Below, piece after piece: positions 1 to 7,935 of a stretch of 21,314 nucleotides of DNA. The notes beneath the pieces were generated by a model, which saw nothing but the letters and a program-made list of their open reading frames with translations, made no database searches and was not told the DNA's origin. The translations under genes and the position numbers were made by a program. The first letter of the stretch is position 1. Every line of letters starts with the position of its first letter. Origin of the DNA: Fimivicinus intestinavium (GTDB lineage: Bacteria > Bacillota > Clostridia > Oscillospirales > Acutalibacteraceae); NCBI GenBank assembly GCA_018715765.1, contig DVKY01000046.1:1-21314 (forward strand), written 5' to 3'.

Positions 1-986
1 GCCATCCCTTCGTGCCGGATGACCCTGCCACGCGGGCGGAGCGCTGCCGCGAAATCTTATCCATCCAGGCGGCGGGGCTTGCCAAACGGCTCTCTCACAC
101 AGGGCTTAGCAGGCTGGTGCTCGGCATTTCCGGCGGCCTGGACTCCACGCTGGCGCTTCTGGTATCCGTGCGGGCGGCGGAGCTTTTGGGCCTGCCCCGG
201 CAAAACATCCTGTGCGTCACCATGCCCGGCTTTGGCACGACGGACCGCACCTATGAAAACGCGGTGGAGCTCATCCGCTGTCTGGGCGCATCCTTCCGGG
301 AAATCGGCATCCGGGAGGCCTGCCTGCAGCACATGGCGGATATCGGCCACGACCCCAACCTGCACGATATCACCTTTGAAAATACGCAGGCGCGTGAACG
401 CACCCAGATCCTCATGGATCTTGCCAACAAGGAGGGCGGCCTGCTGGTTGGCACGGGCGATCTCAGCGAGCTGGCACTCGGCTGGTGCACCTATAACGCC
501 GACCATATGAGTATGTACGGCGTCAACTGCGGCGTGCCAAAGACGCTGGTGCGCCATCTGGTGGCATATTTTGCCGGGCAGGCGGATGCACAGACAGCCG
601 CCGTCCTGCGTGCGGTGCTCGACACACCGGTCAGCCCCGAGCTGCTTCCTCCGGATGAAAGCGGTGAAATCGCGCAGAAAACAGAGGAAAAAATTGGCCC
701 CTATGAGCTGCATGACTTTTTCCTCTACCACTTCCTCCGCTTTGGCACAAACCCGCAAAAGCTCTTATTCCTCGCCGGGCGCGCGTTCGGCGGGCAATAC
801 TCCCAGCAACAGCTGACGGATTGGCTGCGGCTGTTTTTCAAGCGATTTTTCCAGAGTCAGTTCAAACGCTCCTGCCTGCCGGACGGGCCAAAGGTCGGCT
901 CCGTCAGCCTTTCTCCACGTGGGGATTGGCGCATGCCGTCCGATGCGCAGGCTTCCGTTTGGCTGAACGCACTGGATGAAAATTGA
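1..986 (+). CDS. nadE: Glutamine-dependent NAD+ synthetase, C-terminal synthetase domain (5' end cut by window)
   Basis: This enzyme makes NAD+ from deamido-NAD+ (nicotinic acid adenine dinucleotide), ATP and ammonia or glutamine in the cytosol. The visible 327 codons carry the ATP-pyrophosphatase loop GISGGLDST just after residue 35. They also carry the family blocks PGFGTTDRTY, QARERTQILMD, GTGDLSELALGW and YGVNCGVPKTLVR. The frame is open to the window edge and begins H-P-F before a GTG codon at 12. In the long, roughly 640-residue Clostridia NadE, such residues join an N-terminal nitrilase-type glutaminase domain to the synthetase domain. I therefore read the gene as truncated by the window rather than starting at the GTG. 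The stop is 30 bp before the mannosidase gene on the same strand, so the two are probably co-transcribed. The identification is firm; the glutaminase domain is inferred. Confidence 0.95.
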   Translation, partial: HPFVPDDPATRAERCREILSIQAAGLAKRLSHTGLSRLVLGISGGLDSTLALLVSVRAAELLGLPRQNILCVTMPGFGTTDRTYENAVELIRCLGASFREIGIREACLQHMADIGHDPNLHDITFENTQARERTQILMDLANKEGGLLVGTGDLSELALGWCTYNADHMSMYGVNCGVPKTLVRHLVAYFAGQADAQTAAVLRAVLDTPVSPELLPPDESGEIAQKTEEKIGPYELHDFFLYHFLRFGTNPQKLLFLAGRAFGGQYSQQQLTDWLRLFFKRFFQSQFKRSCLPDGPKVGSVSLSPRGDWRMPSDAQASVWLNALDEN

Positions 987-1016
987 TACACATCAGCGAT
1001 CAAAGGGGGAAAAATT

Positions 1017-4000
1017 ATGTCAGTCCAAAAGCCGCGCATTTACACCGTCGCCACCTCCCACTTGGATACCTCCTGGAACTGGGATTTTGAAACGACGCTG
1101 CGCGAGTACATCCCTGCTACACTGCGGGAAAATTTTGAACGCTTTGAAAAATACCCGGATTACCGCTTCAGCTTTGAGGGCAGCTACCGCTATGAGCTGA
1201 TGGAGGAATATTATCCGGAGGAATTTGAAAAGCTCAAGGAATACGTCGCGCAGGGGCGCTGGAACGTCACCGGCAGCGCCTATGAGAATGGGGATGTCAA
1301 CGTCCCCTCACCGGAGGCGCTCTTCCGCAATATCCTCTACGGCAACAGCTATTTTGACAAAACCTTCGGCAAGCGCAGCACGGATATCTTCCTGCCCGAC
1401 TGCTTCGGCTTCGGCTGGGCGCTGCCGAGTATTGCGCGCCATGCAAATCTGACCGGCTTCACCACCCAGAAGCTGCCCTGGAGCTCCGCCTACGGCATCC
1501 CGTTCGATCTCGGCCGCTGGTACGGCGTAGACGGCCGCTGGATCTATGCCTCCCTTGATGCGCGCAGCTATGTGGCCGTGCTTGACAAGGTGCGCAAAAA
1601 TCGCGCCGTCTCCCAGAAGCTCCGGGCCAACATGAAAAAATACAACCTCCCATTCACCTATATTTTCCACGGCGTAGGGGATCGCGGCGGCGCGCCGAAG
1701 GAGGAATCCGTCGCCGCCGTCTGCCGGGAAATCGCAGAAAACAGCAGCGCCGCCACTGAAGTGCTCAGCGCGCCGGCAGATCAGGTCTTCCGGGATATGG
1801 AAGCGGAGCTGACTCCCGAGCAGAAGGCCAGCCTCCCCGTTTGGAACACAGAGCTTGTCTCCACAGATCACGGCGTGGGCTCCTACACCTCCCGCGCCAT
1901 CGGCAAACGGTGGAACCGGCGCGGCGAGCAGCTGGCAGACGCTACGGAGCGCACGGCGGCTGCCGCCATGTGGCTTGGCACAGCGGATTATCCACAGGAA
2001 AAAATTGATACTGCGTGGAAGCGCCTCATTGCACATCAATTCCACGATGATATCACGGGCACCTCCCTGATGCGCTGCTATCAGCGCAACTGGAACGACT
2101 ATATTCTTTCCCTAAACGAATTTGCGGAGGAATACCGCGCGGGTGTGGGCGCTGTTTCCACCTTGATGGACACCTCCTTTGTCAAGGGCGCTGCCGTGAT
2201 TGTCAACAATCCCTTGCAAAGCAGTGAAAATCGCGTTGGCCCTGTCACCGTTTTTATTCCGGTTTCCGAGGGCTGCCGGTATCTGCGCGTATTTGACCTC
2301 AACGGCGAGGAGGTTCCCTCCCAGGTGCTATCCCGCAGCGGGGAAACGCTCAAGCTTGTCTTTATCGCCAGCGTCCCCTCCATGGGTTACACGGTTTACG
2401 ACGTGCGGGAATCGGATTCGCCCTGCGCCATACAAACGCGGCTGCGCGCGCAAGAAAAGCTGCTGGAAAACGAGCGCTATCGCCTGACGCTGGATCACAA
2501 CGGCGACATCTCCAGCATCTACGATAAAAAGGTGGATATGGATTTGCTCTCCGCTCCGATCCGTATGGGCGTGCATCACTATCTGGGCAGCATCCACTGG
2601 CCGGCGTGGGAGCTGGATTACCCCGAGGTCATGACCAAGCCGGTGGAATATGCGCATGCGCCCAAATTTACGATTGTAGAAAACGGCCCCGCCCGTGTGG
2701 CGATTGAAACGCTGCGTGTTTGCGGCCCCTCTACATTCCGTCAGGTCATTTCCCTCTCCGCTGGCGGCGACACGGTGGAGGTTTATAATGAAATTGAGTG
2801 GCGCGGAATGCGCCGGCTGCTGAAAACGCAGTTCCCGCTTGCCGTTTCTAACCCCCGGGCAAGCTATGACCTCGGCCTCGGCGTGATCGAGCGTGGCAAT
2901 AACACGCCGAAGCTTTATGAGGTGCCTGCGCAAATGTGGGCGGATATCACACAGGAGGACGGCAGCTGCGGCGTGTCCATCCTGAGCGATTCCAAATGCG
3001 GGTGGGATAAGCCGCTTGACAACTGCCTGCGGCTGACAGGAATCCACACACCGCAATCCACCTACCGCGATGAGAGCGGCCAAAACACAATGGATCTCGG
3101 CCTGAACCGCTACAGCTTCGGTATCTTCGGCCATACCGGAGGCTATGAAAACGGCACGCAGATGGCCGCCGCGCGTTTTAATCAGCCTATGAACGCCTTT
3201 TTGGTGGAAAAGCACAAAGGCAAGCTTGGGCGTGAATTTTCCTTTGGCCGCATCAGCGACGATAACGTGCTGGTGCGAGCGGTCAAAAAAGCACAGGATA
3301 CGGATGAAATTGTGCTGCGCTTCAATGAGGGCGCAGGCCGGTGCTGTTCCAACATCCGTTTTGAGCTCGGCGCAGGCATTGCCTCCGCACGGGAGATCTA
3401 CGCCTCCGAGGAGCCGCGGGAGGAGGGGGAATTTCTGCTGGAGGATGGCGTATTGCAATTCGGCCTGAAGGCCTTCGAGCCGCGTTCGTTTGCAGTCACG
3501 CTTGCGGCGCCGCCTGTCAGCGGTAAACCAAAGCGCAGCTTCCCCATTGAACTTCCCTACGATATGGATATCGTCTCCTTTAATCACAACCGCACGGATT
3601 GCAGCGCCGCCTGCCCCGCCGCCCTTCCGGCGGAACGCTTTCCTGCCGAAATCCACTGCGGCGGCATCCGGTTTATCACCGGCCCCAAGGAGGACCTGGC
3701 GAAAAACGCCGTCCTCTGCAATGGGCAAAAGCTGCCTATTCCAAAGGGTGCAACGCACCTGAGCCTGGTGATGGCCTCGCTCAGGGGCGACCGCCGCACG
3801 GCCCTGACCATCGGCAAAACCGGCTATCTATTCACGGTGCACGACATGTTTGAGGCGGTCGGCAAATGGGATCTTTACGGCATGCAGGAAACCGGCCAGA
3901 TCAAACAGACTGTGCTTGCCTGGAACGCGACGCATATGCACCGGGCCGGGGCGGACAGCTACGGCGAACAGGCTTATTTCTTCAAATACACCTTCGATAT

Positions 4001-4259
4001 CCCTGCGCAGGCGGATTCCTTCACGCTCCCGCTCGATCAAAACCTTCTTCTGCTGGCAGCAAGCGCAACCGATTGCCCTGCCTGCCGCACAGGCGCACCG
4101 CTTTATGACACCTTGAAAAAGCGGGAGTTTGACTTCTGGCTTTCAGAAAAAGACCGCAAGCGTTCACACCCTGGTAAACTTTCTCAAATAGCAGGCTTTT
4201 TAAAATTCGGCGGAGGGTTTGTCTCTCGCTCCCTGCAAAGAGAAATGGATCTTCTATAA
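1017..4259 (+). CDS. Glycoside hydrolase family 38 alpha-mannosidase, 1080 aa
   Basis: A probable zinc-dependent retaining alpha-mannosidase acting in the cytosol on mannose-containing glycans; no signal peptide is visible. The GH38 signature is present. The N-terminal HLDTSW motif supplies likely zinc ligands H15 and D17. The LPDCFGFGW block holds the likely nucleophile D128. The HQFHDDITGT block (H340, H343, D344) gives a further metal ligand. A middle beta-rich region follows, then a C-terminal domain at about residues 875-1045 (ELPYDMDIVSFNHNR, then GKWDLYG and VAWNATH-like blocks) that I recognise from bacterial GH38 proteins as an extra beta-sandwich. The start ATG at 1017 has a strong AAAGGGGGA site 6-7 bases upstream. 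The gene sits 30 bp behind nadE and ends in the palindromic terminator at 4301. GH38 also contains mannosylglycerate hydrolases, so the exact substrate is open. Confidence 0.9.
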   Translation: MSVQKPRIYTVATSHLDTSWNWDFETTLREYIPATLRENFERFEKYPDYRFSFEGSYRYELMEEYYPEEFEKLKEYVAQGRWNVTGSAYENGDVNVPSPEALFRNILYGNSYFDKTFGKRSTDIFLPDCFGFGWALPSIARHANLTGFTTQKLPWSSAYGIPFDLGRWYGVDGRWIYASLDARSYVAVLDKVRKNRAVSQKLRANMKKYNLPFTYIFHGVGDRGGAPKEESVAAVCREIAENSSAATEVLSAPADQVFRDMEAELTPEQKASLPVWNTELVSTDHGVGSYTSRAIGKRWNRRGEQLADATERTAAAAMWLGTADYPQEKIDTAWKRLIAHQFHDDITGTSLMRCYQRNWNDYILSLNEFAEEYRAGVGAVSTLMDTSFVKGAAVIVNNPLQSSENRVGPVTVFIPVSEGCRYLRVFDLNGEEVPSQVLSRSGETLKLVFIASVPSMGYTVYDVRESDSPCAIQTRLRAQEKLLENERYRLTLDHNGDISSIYDKKVDMDLLSAPIRMGVHHYLGSIHWPAWELDYPEVMTKPVEYAHAPKFTIVENGPARVAIETLRVCGPSTFRQVISLSAGGDTVEVYNEIEWRGMRRLLKTQFPLAVSNPRASYDLGLGVIERGNNTPKLYEVPAQMWADITQEDGSCGVSILSDSKCGWDKPLDNCLRLTGIHTPQSTYRDESGQNTMDLGLNRYSFGIFGHTGGYENGTQMAAARFNQPMNAFLVEKHKGKLGREFSFGRISDDNVLVRAVKKAQDTDEIVLRFNEGAGRCCSNIRFELGAGIASAREIYASEEPREEGEFLLEDGVLQFGLKAFEPRSFAVTLAAPPVSGKPKRSFPIELPYDMDIVSFNHNRTDCSAACPAALPAERFPAEIHCGGIRFITGPKEDLAKNAVLCNGQKLPIPKGATHLSLVMASLRGDRRTALTIGKTGYLFTVHDMFEAVGKWDLYGMQETGQIKQTVLAWNATHMHRAGADSYGEQAYFFKYTFDIPAQADSFTLPLDQNLLLLAASATDCPACRTGAPLYDTLKKREFDFWLSEKDRKRSHPGKLSQIAGFLKFGGGFVSRSLQREMDLL

Positions 4260-4300
4260 AACAGAAGCGCGTGCCCTCCGCTGAGAAGCATCCGATATAC

Positions 4301-4346
4301 ACAAACGTCCATGACACAAATTTGTGTCATGGACGTTTGTTTTTTC
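4301..4346 (+). terminator. Intrinsic terminator formed by a perfect 40-bp palindrome
   Basis: Bases 4301-4320 and 4321-4340 are exact reverse complements with no spacer, and the second arm is followed by six T residues. In RNA this would fold as a long stem closed by a short AAATTT-centred loop. It lies 41 bp after the mannosidase stop codon and is the natural end of the nadE-mannosidase unit. There is no matching T tract for the minus strand. Confidence 0.88.
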
Positions 4347-4360
4347 CAGCATAAACCCGG

Positions 4361-4419
4361 CGTCAGTGCACAGGGGTATCCATCCAGTTTTCAGCGCCGC
4401 AGCCCTGCTCCTGGCTGCG
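4361..4419 (+). repeat. Dispersed intergenic repeat, copy A
   Basis: This segment, starting CGTCAGTGCACAGGGGTA and containing GTTTTCAGCGCC, matches copy C (12905-12962, inverted). By hand alignment 48 of 58 positions are identical with one gap. Copy B at 6424-6470 matches the core. Copy A carries a local inverted repeat GCCGCAGCC/GGCTGCGGC (4396-4421). It lies 20 bp beyond the palindromic terminator. The function is unknown and no mobile gene is linked to it. Confidence 0.75.
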
Positions 4420-4421
4420 GC

Positions 4422-4898
4422 ATTTCCTTTGTATATTGATGCTGCGCCTGCATTGGAAACAAGTCGTCCATCGGAGGGCACAGGATACACACACCAGATT
4501 GGTTCATCAAAGGCCCTTCCAACAGGTGCTATCCTCCTGTTCACACGCTCTTTTAAAATTGTTTTGGGGAAGATCCTCCTAATACGACTGAAATTTTATC
4601 TTTTAAAACGATTTGTTCAATAATCGACGATTTATTATATCTACATTTCGCTTAAAAAGATCAAAATATGACTCTCGTCACAATCCACCCCACAGGATTG
4701 CACAGATGCGTTCCCTGAGAGCACGCCGCCACCCCGTCCCAGTTATAAACAGGCGCTTGAAGGATAGACGTAAATAAAACCGTATTCCCCTCCCAGCATT
4801 CCATATAGAACTGTTTTGGGGACGCAATACCAGCGGAGCGATTCTTCGGCTAAAAGTTGCATTAAAAATAAATAAAATTTAAAAATAGTCTGTTTTTA
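4422..4898. other. Gene-free, A+T-rich intergenic stretch upstream of rhaA
   Basis: I see no coding region with a credible ribosome binding site here. The stretch contains a few short repeats. TGTTTTGGGGA occurs at 4560-4570 and again at 4812-4822. ACGATTT occurs at 4608 and 4627, 19 bp apart. CAATCC/GGATTG forms an inverted pair around 4682-4701. These could be regulator sites for rhaA or chance. Nothing else is recognisable. Confidence 0.5.
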
Positions 4899-4927
4899 TT
4901 GATCTTTTCTCTTCGGCAGCTTATAAT
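4899..4927 (+). promoter_or_regulatory. Sigma-A-type promoter for rhaA
   Basis: TTGATC at 4899-4904 is separated by exactly 17 bases from a consensus TATAAT at 4922-4927. Transcription would start near 4934, giving a leader of about 50 bases before the rhaA start. An A+T-rich tract lies directly upstream and could act as an UP element. Confidence 0.75.
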
Positions 4928-4965
4928 GGCAGCAGAATGAAGCCGTTTGAAACAATTACTCCACC

Positions 4966-4973
4966 GAAGGAGG
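4966..4973 (+). promoter_or_regulatory. Ribosome binding site fixing the rhaA start
   Basis: GAAGGAGG ends 9 bases before ATG 4983 and 6 bases before an adjacent in-frame GTG at 4980. Both starts are workable and differ by one residue. A further in-frame ATG at 4947 lies upstream of this site and is therefore unlikely to be used. Confidence 0.8.
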
Positions 4974-4982
4974 TTTCTGGTG

Positions 4983-6239
4983 ATGACACGGTATGAAGAG
5001 GCGCGCAGCCGATATGCTAAAACCGGTGTAGATACCGAGGAGGCGCTCAAAACCTTGCGGGAGGTCCCGCTCTCTATTCACTGCTGGCAAGGGGACGATG
5101 TAACGGGCTTTGACGGCGGAGAGGCACTTTCAGGCGGGATTCAGGCGACAGGCAACTACCTCGGCAGGGCACGCACTCCAGAGGAACTGATGGAGGATCT
5201 CCATAAAGCCTTTTCTCTCATCCCCGGCAGAAAAAAGCTGAACCTGCACGCCAGCTATGCTATTTTTGAAGAAGGCGAGTTTGCAGAACGCGATCAGATA
5301 GCGCCCAGGCACTTTTCCCGATGGGTAGCGTTTGCCAGGGAACACGGTCTGGGATTGGATTTTAACCCCACCTTTTTCTCTCACCCCATGGTGCGGGAGA
5401 ATCTCACGCTCTCCTCGCCAGATGAAGCTACCCGCCGGTTTTGGGTAGAGCACGGCCGGCGCTGCCTGGAAATCTCCTCTTATTTTGCACAGGAAACCGG
5501 TATGCCCTGCGTAATGAACATCTGGATTCCGGATGGCTACAAGGATATCCCTGCTGACCGGCTCTCACCGCGTCTGCGCTTCCGGCAATCGCTGGATGAA
5601 ATCCTCGCTGCGCCTTATGACAGGGAGCACGTTTTTGTCACGCTGGAATCCAAGGTATTCGGCATTGGATTGGAATCTTATACAGTCGGCTCCTCTGAAT
5701 TTTGTCTGCAATATGCGGATCAAAAAGGGATCGTTCCTCTGATGGATAACGGCCATTACCACCCGACCGAGCTGGTATCGGATAAAATCTCCGCCCTGCT
5801 GGCCTTTCATGAAAAGATCGCACTGCATATTACGCGCGGCGTCCGGTGGGACAGCGACCACGTCGTTCTCTTCGACGATGAAACGCGGGAGATCGCCAAG
5901 GAAATCGTGCGCAACGATGCGCTGCATCGCGTTTTTCTGGCGACGGATTATTTTGACGCGGCAATCAACCGCATCAGCGCCTGGGTAACCGGCGCGCGCA
6001 GCGTGCAGAAGGCGCTGCTGTTCGCCCTGCTTCAGCCAAACCGGCTGCTGCGTCAGCTCCAGGATCAAAATAGAATGACAGAGCTGATGGTGTGGCAGGA
6101 ATCACTGAAAACGCTGCCCTTTGGCGACGTATGGGAGGAATATCTCGCGCGGCAGGGGCTATCCCCAGATTATCTCAGTGAAATTACGCAATATGAGCAG
6201 GAGGTGTTGGTAAATCGGAAAGCGTTTCTAAAGCTCTAA
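4983..6239 (+). CDS. rhaA: L-rhamnose isomerase
   Basis: RhaA converts L-rhamnose to L-rhamnulose, the first step of rhamnose breakdown, in the cytosol. The 418-residue product matches the usual family length (about 419 in E. coli). Family blocks run the whole length: HCWQGDDVTGF, GGIQATGNY, LNLHA, GLDFNPTFFSHP, MNIWIPDGYKD, LESKVFGIGLESYTVGS and MDNGHYHPTELVSDK. RWDSDHVVLFDDE and TDYFDAAINRISAW follow. Likely Mn2+-binding residues are H258, D290 and D292, which align with H262, D294 and D296 of the E. coli enzyme. The gene has its own promoter and terminator. No rhamnulokinase, aldolase, mutarotase, transporter or rhamnose regulator is adjacent, so the rest of the pathway must lie elsewhere. 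Confidence 0.95.
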   Translation: MTRYEEARSRYAKTGVDTEEALKTLREVPLSIHCWQGDDVTGFDGGEALSGGIQATGNYLGRARTPEELMEDLHKAFSLIPGRKKLNLHASYAIFEEGEFAERDQIAPRHFSRWVAFAREHGLGLDFNPTFFSHPMVRENLTLSSPDEATRRFWVEHGRRCLEISSYFAQETGMPCVMNIWIPDGYKDIPADRLSPRLRFRQSLDEILAAPYDREHVFVTLESKVFGIGLESYTVGSSEFCLQYADQKGIVPLMDNGHYHPTELVSDKISALLAFHEKIALHITRGVRWDSDHVVLFDDETREIAKEIVRNDALHRVFLATDYFDAAINRISAWVTGARSVQKALLFALLQPNRLLRQLQDQNRMTELMVWQESLKTLPFGDVWEEYLARQGLSPDYLSEITQYEQEVLVNRKAFLKL

Positions 6240-6364
6240 AGCAATGCTGCTCCGCCCATGCGGAGCGGTTCATGCAATGCAATCAAGGGCAAATTGTTTT
6301 CACTTTTGCCGCACTGCAAAACGGAATATTTCTATCAGTGCCCTCATGCACCTATGAATAAAGC

Positions 6365-6403
6365 AACCGCGCCGCTCGAATGATTCGAGCGGCGCGGTTT
6401 TAA
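6365..6403 (+). terminator. Strong intrinsic terminator after rhaA, possibly bidirectional
   Basis: Bases 6365-6380 and 6384-6399 form a perfect 16-bp G+C-rich stem around a TGA loop. The stem is followed by TTTT on the plus strand. It lies between the convergent rhaA and malic enzyme genes and could stop transcription from both sides. A smaller 7-bp hairpin without a T tract (6249-6266) comes just after the rhaA stop. Confidence 0.85.
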
Positions 6404-6423
6404 AGAAAGGAGACCTAAAACAT

Positions 6424-6470
6424 CCGTACACAGGGGTACACACCGTTTTTCAGCGTCGCTGCCGCGCCCC
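6424..6470 (+). repeat. Dispersed intergenic repeat, copy B
   Basis: Bases 6426-6470 align without gaps to the core of copy C; 35 of 45 positions are identical by hand count. It includes ACAGGGGTAC and TTTTTCAGCG. It lies between the rhaA terminator and the 3' end of the malic enzyme gene, so it would be in that gene's 3' untranslated region. Directly to its right are nested inverted repeats: GCGCCCCG/CGGGGCGC (6464-6471 and 6509-6516) and TCAGA/TCTGA (6472-6485). Confidence 0.72.
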
Positions 6471-6561
6471 GTCAGAAAACTCTGAAGGATCGCTCCGGCG
6501 GCTTGAGGCGGGGCGCCCCTATAGATACGAACGCTTTGGGCAATGTAAGGGGAAGCGGCCG

Positions 6562-7734
6562 TTAAATCCGGGCTACGCCGCTCCTGCGTGCGGCTTCGGC
6601 AACCGCCTTTGCAACCGCAGGGCCCACGCGCTCGTCAAACGCCTTGGGCAGGATGTATTCCGGGCAAAGCTCCTCCGGGGAGACAAGATCGGCCAGCGCA
6701 TGCGCCGCGGCAATCTTCATCTCCTCATTGATATCGCTGGCGCGCACATCCAGCGCGCCGCGGAAAATGCCCGGGAACGCAAGCACGTTATTGATCTGAT
6801 TCGGGAAATCGCTGCGGCCGGTGCCAACCACCCGGGCGCCCGCTTCCAACGCGAGATCAGGCATAATCTCCGGCACAGGGTTGGACATCGGCAAAACGAT
6901 CGGATCCTTCGCCATGGAGCGAACCATCTCCTGCGATACGATGCCCGGCGCAGAAACGCCGATAAAAATATCCGCGCCCTTGAGCGCATCCGCCAGCGTG
7001 CCGTGCTCATGCTCCGCGTTCGTAAAGGCTGCAATCTCCTGCTTGGCAGGCGTCAGGCCCGGATCGTCTGCACTGATGATGCCCTTACGGTCGCACATGA
7101 TTACCTTTTTCAGGCCCTGGCTCATCAACAGCTTTGCAATTGCGACGCCCGCTGCGCCGGAGCCGCTGAACACAACCTTGCAATCCGCGAGCTGCTTGCC
7201 GACGATTTTCAGCGCGTTGATGATCGCGGCGGAGCAGATGACTGCCGTGCCGTGCTGATCGTCATGAAAAATCGGAATATCGCAGCGCTCCTTGAGCTTG
7301 CGCTCAATTTCAAAGCAGCGAGGGGCCGCGATATCCTCCAGATTGACGCCGCCAAAGCTGCCCGCCAGCAGAGCGACGGTGTTGACAATTTCATCCACAT
7401 CCTTGCTCCGGATGCAGAGCGGAATCGCATCCACATTGCCAAATGCCTTGAACAGGACGCATTTGCCCTCCATCACCGGCATACCGGCCTCCGGGCCGAT
7501 ATCGCCAAGGCCCAGCACTGCCGTGCCGTCTGTGACGACGGCGACCGTATTCCAACGGCGCGTCAGCTCATAGGATTTGCTGATATCCTTCTGAATTTCC
7601 AGACATGGCTGCGCGACGCCCGGCGTATAGGCAAGAGAAAGCTCCTCCTTTGTCTTGACGCTCGCCCGGGGCGTGATTTCCAGCTTGCCCTTCCACTCGT
7701 AGTGGAGCCGCAGGGATTCCTTTGCATAGTCCAT
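6562..7734 (-). CDS. Malic enzyme (oxaloacetate-decarboxylating malate dehydrogenase), short bacterial type
   Basis: It oxidatively decarboxylates malate to pyruvate and CO2 with NAD(P)+ in the cytosol. The 390-residue product is the short form without the phosphotransacetylase tail of E. coli MaeB. Visible blocks are SLAYTPGVAQPC (conserved Tyr), VVTDGTAVLGLGDIGP and MPVMEGKCVLFKAFGNVDA (conserved Lys). IFHDDQHGTAVI follows (metal-binding acids), then the dinucleotide loop VFSGSGAAGVAIA and SNPVPEI. The loop after the second strand reads CDRKG; an acid there would suit NAD+, but this is inference. A GTG at 7740 is in frame, but the GGAGG site (7748-7744) is 9 bases from ATG 7734 and only 3 from the GTG, so I chose the ATG. 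It lies downstream of the glpK-dehydrogenase unit, separated by a hairpin, so it may depend on read-through or a weak promoter of its own. Confidence 0.92.
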   Translation of the reverse strand: MDYAKESLRLHYEWKGKLEITPRASVKTKEELSLAYTPGVAQPCLEIQKDISKSYELTRRWNTVAVVTDGTAVLGLGDIGPEAGMPVMEGKCVLFKAFGNVDAIPLCIRSKDVDEIVNTVALLAGSFGGVNLEDIAAPRCFEIERKLKERCDIPIFHDDQHGTAVICSAAIINALKIVGKQLADCKVVFSGSGAAGVAIAKLLMSQGLKKVIMCDRKGIISADDPGLTPAKQEIAAFTNAEHEHGTLADALKGADIFIGVSAPGIVSQEMVRSMAKDPIVLPMSNPVPEIMPDLALEAGARVVGTGRSDFPNQINNVLAFPGIFRGALDVRASDINEEMKIAAAHALADLVSPEELCPEYILPKAFDERVGPAVAKAVAEAARRSGVARI

Positions 7735-7780
7735 TGACACATTCCTCCATGATCGATGATATAAAACCTGGATTTGTAAG

Positions 7781-7829
7781 AAAAAAAGGGGGGAAGAGGG
7801 CGGAATATGGGTAAGGATATTCCGCCCTC
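7781..7829 (-). terminator. Hairpin terminator between the Ldh2-type gene and the malic enzyme gene
   Basis: Bases 7796-7808 and 7817-7829 form a perfect 13-bp stem around an 8-base loop. On the minus strand the stem is followed by TTCCCCCC and then seven T residues. The T run is displaced from the stem, so termination may be partial and let some glpK-unit transcripts reach the malic enzyme gene. Confidence 0.6.
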
Positions 7830-7935
7830 ATAAGGGGGGGAGAAGGTAAACACCGGTGCAATCCCGGCCGATGGCCCGGCGGTTACCCGGAAGCTGTCTC
7901 AATCGATTGTGCGCTTTGCTTTTCATAAACGCCCA

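Noticed and set aside
2328..3758. Long open frame antisense to the mannosidase gene (and a similar one at 7909-9009 antisense to the Ldh2-type gene)
   Set aside because: The sense frames are clear enzymes. Long antisense frames are expected from the G+C-rich codon use, and these show no conserved motifs.
4324..4623. A 99-codon plus-strand open frame after the mannosidase gene
   Set aside because: It starts inside the palindromic terminator, has no ribosome site, crosses repeat copy A and shows no family resemblance.
4938..4952. Catabolite-repression (cre)-like sequence TGAAGCCGTTTGAAA just after the rhaA transcription start
   Set aside because: It has at least two mismatches to the core consensus and poor symmetry, so it is not better than chance.
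7852..7905. Riboswitch-like string on the plus strand (CCGGTGCAATCCCGG, then GGCGGTTACCCGG) recalling parts of cobalamin or FMN riboswitches
   Set aside because: Only part of such a motif is present. The partner segments are missing, and no plus-strand gene follows; both flanking genes are on the minus strand.
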